A DNA stretch of 64,000 bases from Bacillus sp. PAMC26568. Lineage in GTDB: Bacteria; Bacillota; Bacilli; Bacillales; Bacillaceae. The notes beneath the pieces were generated by a model. It had not been told where the DNA came from. It worked only from the letters and a program-made list of their open reading frames with translations, and did not search any database. Of this stretch, positions 60,793-64,000 are shown in pieces. A program made the translations under genes and the position numbers. Where the stretch lies: NCBI RefSeq assembly GCF_014235785.1, contig NZ_CP060137.1:3224001-3288000 (forward strand), in the 5' to 3' direction. How positions within the stretch are numbered: position 1 is the stretch's first letter; the number at the start of each line of letters is the position of its first letter.

Positions 60793-60847
60793 AGTTATTA
60801 TTCTCCTTTAGTGTCGGTCACTACCCAATATTTGCGCTTGAACGCAA

Positions 60848-61276
60848 TTACTTAAATAAATTTGCTAATTTAGTACCAATCATGCCTTTTGTGTCTTTTT
60901 CAGATTCAAATTTCGAGTATTTGTCTTGTGGCTTATGATCATTGGGAACATAAGAATTTTCAACTTTGAATTCATTAAGCAAAGAGTTGAATTTCTCAAT
61001 TTGTGGCTGTAAATCTTCAATCTTTTGCACATTGAAAAACTCTGCAAACTTTTCAAGTCCTGCTGCTTTCACTTCAAGAGATACTTCTTTAGCAAATAAC
61101 TCATGTTGTTTAGTTTGAATTGCCTTTTCTCCATCTGATAAATCTTTAGGTTTAAACTGTAATAGTTCATCCCTTTCAGTTTGAATAGGATTCAAGATAT
61201 CTGTTTCCCATTGTGTTCTTGCTGTTGTTAATTGCTCATCTAACTGCTCTTGCGTAAAACTAATTTCTTCTGACAT
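60848..61276 (-). CDS. Phage scaffolding protein
   Basis: A 142-residue acidic, mostly helical protein: FTQEQLDEQLTTARTQWETD at the start, coiled-coil middle (DGEKAIQTKQHELFAKEVSL) and a basic C-terminal tail (MIGTKLANLFK). This is the make-up of DUF4355-type scaffold proteins, which guide capsid assembly and leave it. It lies directly before the capsid gene (55 bases). GGGAGG precedes the ATG. Confidence 0.8.
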   Translation of the reverse strand: MSEEISFTQEQLDEQLTTARTQWETDILNPIQTERDELLQFKPKDLSDGEKAIQTKQHELFAKEVSLEVKAAGLEKFAEFFNVQKIEDLQPQIEKFNSLLNEFKVENSYVPNDHKPQDKYSKFESEKDTKGMIGTKLANLFK

Positions 61277-61292
61277 ACTTTAACCTCCCTGA

Positions 61293-61574
61293 TTATTTAG
61301 TGAATTGCATTTTAACCTTTCCTCTTGCAAGAATTGGTTTATTGTTATGACTGCCAGCAAACTCGAAAATGAATTCGTTCAATTCACTGGCAGTTACATA
61401 GTCAAAATAAAAAACACCTAATCCTAAACGATTGGTGTCTGTAATCTGTATAGTTTCTAAGTGCATATCAGCATCTTCGTAAATTGTTAAAGTAATATTA
61501 GTAGGATCAACTGAACTACCATCAAACGTCTTAAAGTGACATTTCAATCTAACTGTATCCCCTTTTAGAATCAT
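61293..61574 (-). CDS. Small beta-rich virion protein
   Basis: A 93-residue protein with beta-strand alternation and few helices: MILKGDTVRLKCHFKTFDG, TNITLTIYEDADM and FEFAGSHNNKPILARGKVKM. It resembles immunoglobulin-like decoration or head-fibre-base proteins. Its start overlaps the stop of the following upstream gene by four bases, so it is translationally coupled with the GLUG protein gene. Confidence 0.6.
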   Translation of the reverse strand: MILKGDTVRLKCHFKTFDGSSVDPTNITLTIYEDADMHLETIQITDTNRLGLGVFYFDYVTASELNEFIFEFAGSHNNKPILARGKVKMQFTK

Positions 61575-62905
61575 TCCATCACCTCCAACAAAGAAGGATT
61601 TTCAATATGAGATACATTACTAATATTCACTACTGCATAAGCCCTAGAAGGATTTTCTAGCACAGTTAAGTAAGCATTGACTGCCTTAGTATTCAGTGGA
61701 TACAAGACACTTATATCGGCTTGTAGAGGGCTTACGTGTGATAGTAAACTTTTAAATTTTCTACTACTTCTTTCAACGGCTGCTGAAATAGGATTAAGAA
61801 ATGATACAACTGATTGAGTACTACTTCTGACAATCCTAGAGCGTTTCTCAATGCTTGTTTCAATTGGTGATAGATAACCCTCAACAGTTCTAATTGTCGC
61901 TATATCACGCTCAGAACCGCTTAGAATGTTATTTGTGTATGTATTAGTTTGTTTTGTTACTTTATTACTTTTACTAACATTTGAGTAGATAGGATTAGTA
62001 AATGATGAAACTAAAACAGTTTCTATTTTTGCAGGTGGTAAAGGTACTCCAAACGCTCTTAAAGTAGGATAATTACTATTAATACTCCAAGTATTTGTAA
62101 AATCCCAAACTGTGAAAGTTGATTGAGTTTTCATTTGAGAAGTAGTTTTACCAGTAACACCTGTTACAACTGTAGAAGGTGGATTACTTATTTTTGGTGA
62201 ATTGGCTTGACTGCTTGTTTGAGTATCCCAATAGCAATCGTAAAAGAAAATATCTGTATTGTTACGCACAAAACCAACAAAACCACTGATTCCATCCCAA
62301 GGTGAAGATTGAGTATAATCAACTAAACCTGTAGAATAGCAATTCCTGATAGTTGAATTACTATCAGCCGTACCCATGAAACCTCCACCATAATAAGAAG
62401 TTGATAAGGTTACATCAATACTTGCAAAACAGTTTTCAATATCAGATTCCCACGCCTTACCAATCAATCCACCTGTTTCATCTTGGGCTTTTATACTTCC
62501 ACCTGTCACATAGCAATTTCTTATGGTGGCATTGTATGTATAACCGACTAAAGCACCTACAAGACGATTGTTACCATTTCCACCGTTATTGATATTTACA
62601 TTCTCTAGTCCAACATTTTGTAATACTCCATTGAAGAATTGACCAAATAAACCTAAGTAAATTCCATCATTATTCTTTGAGATAGTAAGATTCTTAATCT
62701 TGAAACCTTTACCATCAAAATTGCCTGTAAAACCATTTACCCAAGTAACATTGTCATAGAAAGAAATTGGATTCCATAAGCCCCAACTAGCCATATCAAT
62801 GTCATTACCTAACTCGTAATAAGCAGTTAAATTATTTCTAACATTGTGTAAATCTGTTGGAGTTTGAATAATGAATGGATTACTTTGTGTTCCTGCACCT
62901 AACAT
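61571..62905 (-). CDS. GLUG-repeat beta-helix virion protein
   Basis: A 444-residue protein. Residues 1-270 contain several GLUG-type turns (FTGNFDGKGFKIKNLTI, GLFGQFFNGVLQNVGLE, GALVGYTYNATIRNCYV, GGLIGKAWESDIENCF) that build a right-handed beta-helix, as in tailspikes and adhesins. Residues 290-444 have diverged repeats around FxNPI and SSRxxKS. It is a candidate receptor-binding or head-fibre protein. GGTGATG precedes the ATG. Confidence 0.8.
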   Translation of the reverse strand: MLGAGTQSNPFIIQTPTDLHNVRNNLTAYYELGNDIDMASWGLWNPISFYDNVTWVNGFTGNFDGKGFKIKNLTISKNNDGIYLGLFGQFFNGVLQNVGLENVNINNGGNGNNRLVGALVGYTYNATIRNCYVTGGSIKAQDETGGLIGKAWESDIENCFASIDVTLSTSYYGGGFMGTADSNSTIRNCYSTGLVDYTQSSPWDGISGFVGFVRNNTDIFFYDCYWDTQTSSQANSPKISNPPSTVVTGVTGKTTSQMKTQSTFTVWDFTNTWSINSNYPTLRAFGVPLPPAKIETVLVSSFTNPIYSNVSKSNKVTKQTNTYTNNILSGSERDIATIRTVEGYLSPIETSIEKRSRIVRSSTQSVVSFLNPISAAVERSSRKFKSLLSHVSPLQADISVLYPLNTKAVNAYLTVLENPSRAYAVVNISNVSHIENPSLLEVME

Positions 62906-62915
62906 GGAACATCAC

Positions 62916-63266
62916 CTAAACTTTCGGTACTTGGATAGAATGAATTACAGTTAATTCGTCTTGATCTGATTCCATAGTAAATGCGGTAAATGATTCAACT
63001 GAATAAGCATTTCCACCTGTTGCTACATTATAAATAGCACTTGATGCAAATGTTTTGGGTACTGGAATATCAGCATCTGACCCTTTAACAACAATTTGTA
63101 ATTTTAAAGTTTGATCACCTGCTGTATGAGTCCAAGTAACTCGACTATCACTAGGGGATAATCTTACTATTGCTGCGTTTGTTCCATCTCTTAACTCGAT
63201 ATACTTCCAATTAGATTGAATGTAATCTCTAATTGCTTGATAACCTTGTGTATTAATTTCCATCAT
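62916..63266 (-). CDS. Phage protein of unknown function
   Basis: A 116-residue protein: INTQGYQAIRDYIQSNWKYI start, then beta strands ELRDGTNAAIVRLS and VTWTHTAGDQTLKLQIVVKG. It resembles small tail or fibre-linked proteins; I recognise no family. GGGAGG precedes the ATG and it is coupled by four bases to the holin-like gene before it. Confidence 0.6.
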   Translation of the reverse strand: MMEINTQGYQAIRDYIQSNWKYIELRDGTNAAIVRLSPSDSRVTWTHTAGDQTLKLQIVVKGSDADIPVPKTFASSAIYNVATGGNAYSVESFTAFTMESDQDELTVIHSIQVPKV

Positions 63267-63478
63267 TTAACCTCCCTCAATTGTGTAATTTGACTTTCTA
63301 AACGTTCAAGTGACTGAACGATTTTCTCCTGTGCTTCATTCTGCTTATCAATTTGAGCGTACATTTTCTCTTCACGTATTTTAGATTCTTTACGAGAATC
63401 TATAAGTAACCATACAAAGAGAATCGCAAATAACCCTTGTGAAGCAAATTGTTCTATCGGGATTGCAGTTAAATCCAT
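63263..63478 (-). CDS. UviB/BhlA-type holin-like peptide
   Basis: A 71-residue peptide with one membrane helix (about 9-27, FASQGLFAILFVWLLID) and a charged helical tail (SRKESKIREEKMYAQIDKQ). The pattern is that of UviB/BhlA-family holin-like proteins linked to lysis. The frame reaches 63493, but GGAGGTG is five bases before the ATG at 63478. Here it comes before capsid genes and no endolysin is next to it, which is unusual. Confidence 0.78.
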   Translation of the reverse strand: MDLTAIPIEQFASQGLFAILFVWLLIDSRKESKIREEKMYAQIDKQNEAQEKIVQSLERLESQITQLREVK

Positions 63479-63535
63479 TGTCAACACCTCCAATGCAAGA
63501 CAATTTATAAATACTCATATTTTTGCAATAAAAAA

Positions 63536-63557
63536 AGAGTAGCCATATAGACTACTC
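63536..63557 (-). terminator. Terminator before holin-like gene
   Basis: On the minus strand GAGTAG-TCTATATGG-CTACTC is followed by seven T residues. It would end transcripts coming from beyond the window and isolate the holin-to-capsid operon. Confidence 0.65.
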
Positions 63558-63580
63558 CAAAAATAAAACGGAGGTTAAAA

Positions 63581-63679
63581 ATGAATGAAATTAGATTGGT
63601 AAAATTAGTGAAGGGAATACCCTTCATTCGTTGTCGATTGAATCGGCAGCCAATGAAAATTACTCTCTATCATATATAA
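63581..63679 (+). CDS. 32-residue basic peptide
   Basis: A short plus-strand frame (MNEIRLVKLVKGIPFIRC start, ITLYHI end) with GGAGG six bases upstream of the ATG. Basic and partly amphipathic; function unknown. Listed because of the ribosome site. Confidence 0.35.
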   Translation: MNEIRLVKLVKGIPFIRCRLNRQPMKITLYHI

Positions 63680-63765
63680 CAGTTTTACAAGTGATTGAAA
63701 TAGTACCGTGATACCAAGGGTTTTAGCGTTTATAACCTTTCTTAACATCATTTTGTTTTATCTTG

Positions 63766-63884
63766 CATATCCACTCTGATAAATACCAAAAACATTCGCT
63801 ACCTCTGATTAAAAGTTATCACATATCTATTCTGATAAATAAGTTCTATTTGCTAACATATCCACTCTGATAAATACCAAAAAC
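63766..63884. repeat. Long direct repeats in phage intergenic region
   Basis: CATATCCACTCTGATAAATA is at 63766-63785 and 63857-63876, each continuing CCAAAAAC, and a shorter version CATATCTATTCTGATAAATA at 63822-63841. The two full copies are followed by CGCTAnnTnTGATTAA. The spacing is 56 and 35 bases. No gene overlaps them. Confidence 0.8.
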
Positions 63885-63929
63885 CCGCTAGTTTTGATTA
63901 ATTTTGTTTTTCTTCCTTTAACGGTTATT

Positions 63930-64000
63930 CTAAAAATGCTTGTTTATCAATGCTTCAACCTCACTGCCGAAAAGTAAGTAATTGGTATTACTGACTTTAG
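63930..64000 (-). CDS. C-terminal end of a gene entering from the right
   Basis: A minus-strand frame is open from the window edge to a TAG at 63930-63932 and ends SNTNYLLFGSEVEALINKHF, which looks like real coding sequence. Only 22-23 residues are visible, so no function can be given. Confidence 0.4.
   Translation of the reverse strand, partial: KVSNTNYLLFGSEVEALINKHF

Overview
The window reads as a low-GC Bacillaceae chromosome (Bacillus-type Shine-Dalgarno sequences, a proBA T-box, a YjcZ-type glycine-rich spore peptide, an RsbR-type stressosome protein, and the ytcD/ytbD/ytbE neighbourhood known from Bacillus subtilis) followed by the left part of an integrated phage-like element. The genus cannot be fixed from sequence reading alone.

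Layout. 1-4.5 kb: a truncated DUF1643-like gene, a Bacillus-specific hypothetical, two GNAT acetyltransferases and a membrane protein with a 42-base coding repeat and a C-terminal sunset-type domain. 4.5-10.6 kb: a symmetric locus in which a MazG-like and a Nudix nucleotide hydrolase diverge in the centre, each next to a large PLD-nuclease/SF2-helicase protein. 10.8-22.2 kb: small membrane proteins, nrnA, three tandem copies of a 120-base structured repeat, a TetR-controlled membrane protein, a SwrC-type RND exporter, and ytbE-ytbD with divergent ytcD. 22.4-30 kb: nucleoside hydrolase, OsmC protein, proBA behind a proline T-box (with a 21-base tandem repeat between T-box and proB), a HemD-like protein and an Xre regulator/membrane-protein pair.

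30.2-41.7 kb is a complete hexuronate locus on the minus strand: kdgA, kdgK, a three-part TRAP transporter, a GH31 glycosidase, uxaC, uxuA and uxuB, facing a divergent LacI-family repressor; three copies of the palindrome around AACAACGTTGTT lie between them. The predicted route is uptake by TRAP, glycoside cleavage by GH31, isomerisation (UxaC), reduction (UxuB), dehydration (UxuA), phosphorylation (KdgK) and aldol cleavage (KdgA) to pyruvate and glyceraldehyde-3-phosphate. 41.8-46.5 kb holds a DeoR/PHP-phosphoesterase pair divergent from a Tat-exported metallophosphoesterase that has its own tatA and tatC. cutC, a PatB/MalY enzyme, an RsbR paralogue and the YjcZ peptide close the chromosomal part.

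From about 50.39 kb the sequence changes: it becomes AT-richer, carries a bare 3' tRNA fragment (a likely att site) and then phage genes almost all on the minus strand: UviB/BhlA-type holin, structural proteins, scaffold, major capsid, a replication-initiator-like protein with 20-base iterons and a DnaA box, small and large terminase, portal, and connector-like proteins, with a cargo cassette (zinc ribbon, EF-hand-loop membrane protein, lipoprotein) inside the head module. No integrase, tail tape-measure or endolysin is visible before the window ends, so the element is either a prophage with a permuted head module, a phage-plasmid-like prophage or a capsid-forming satellite.
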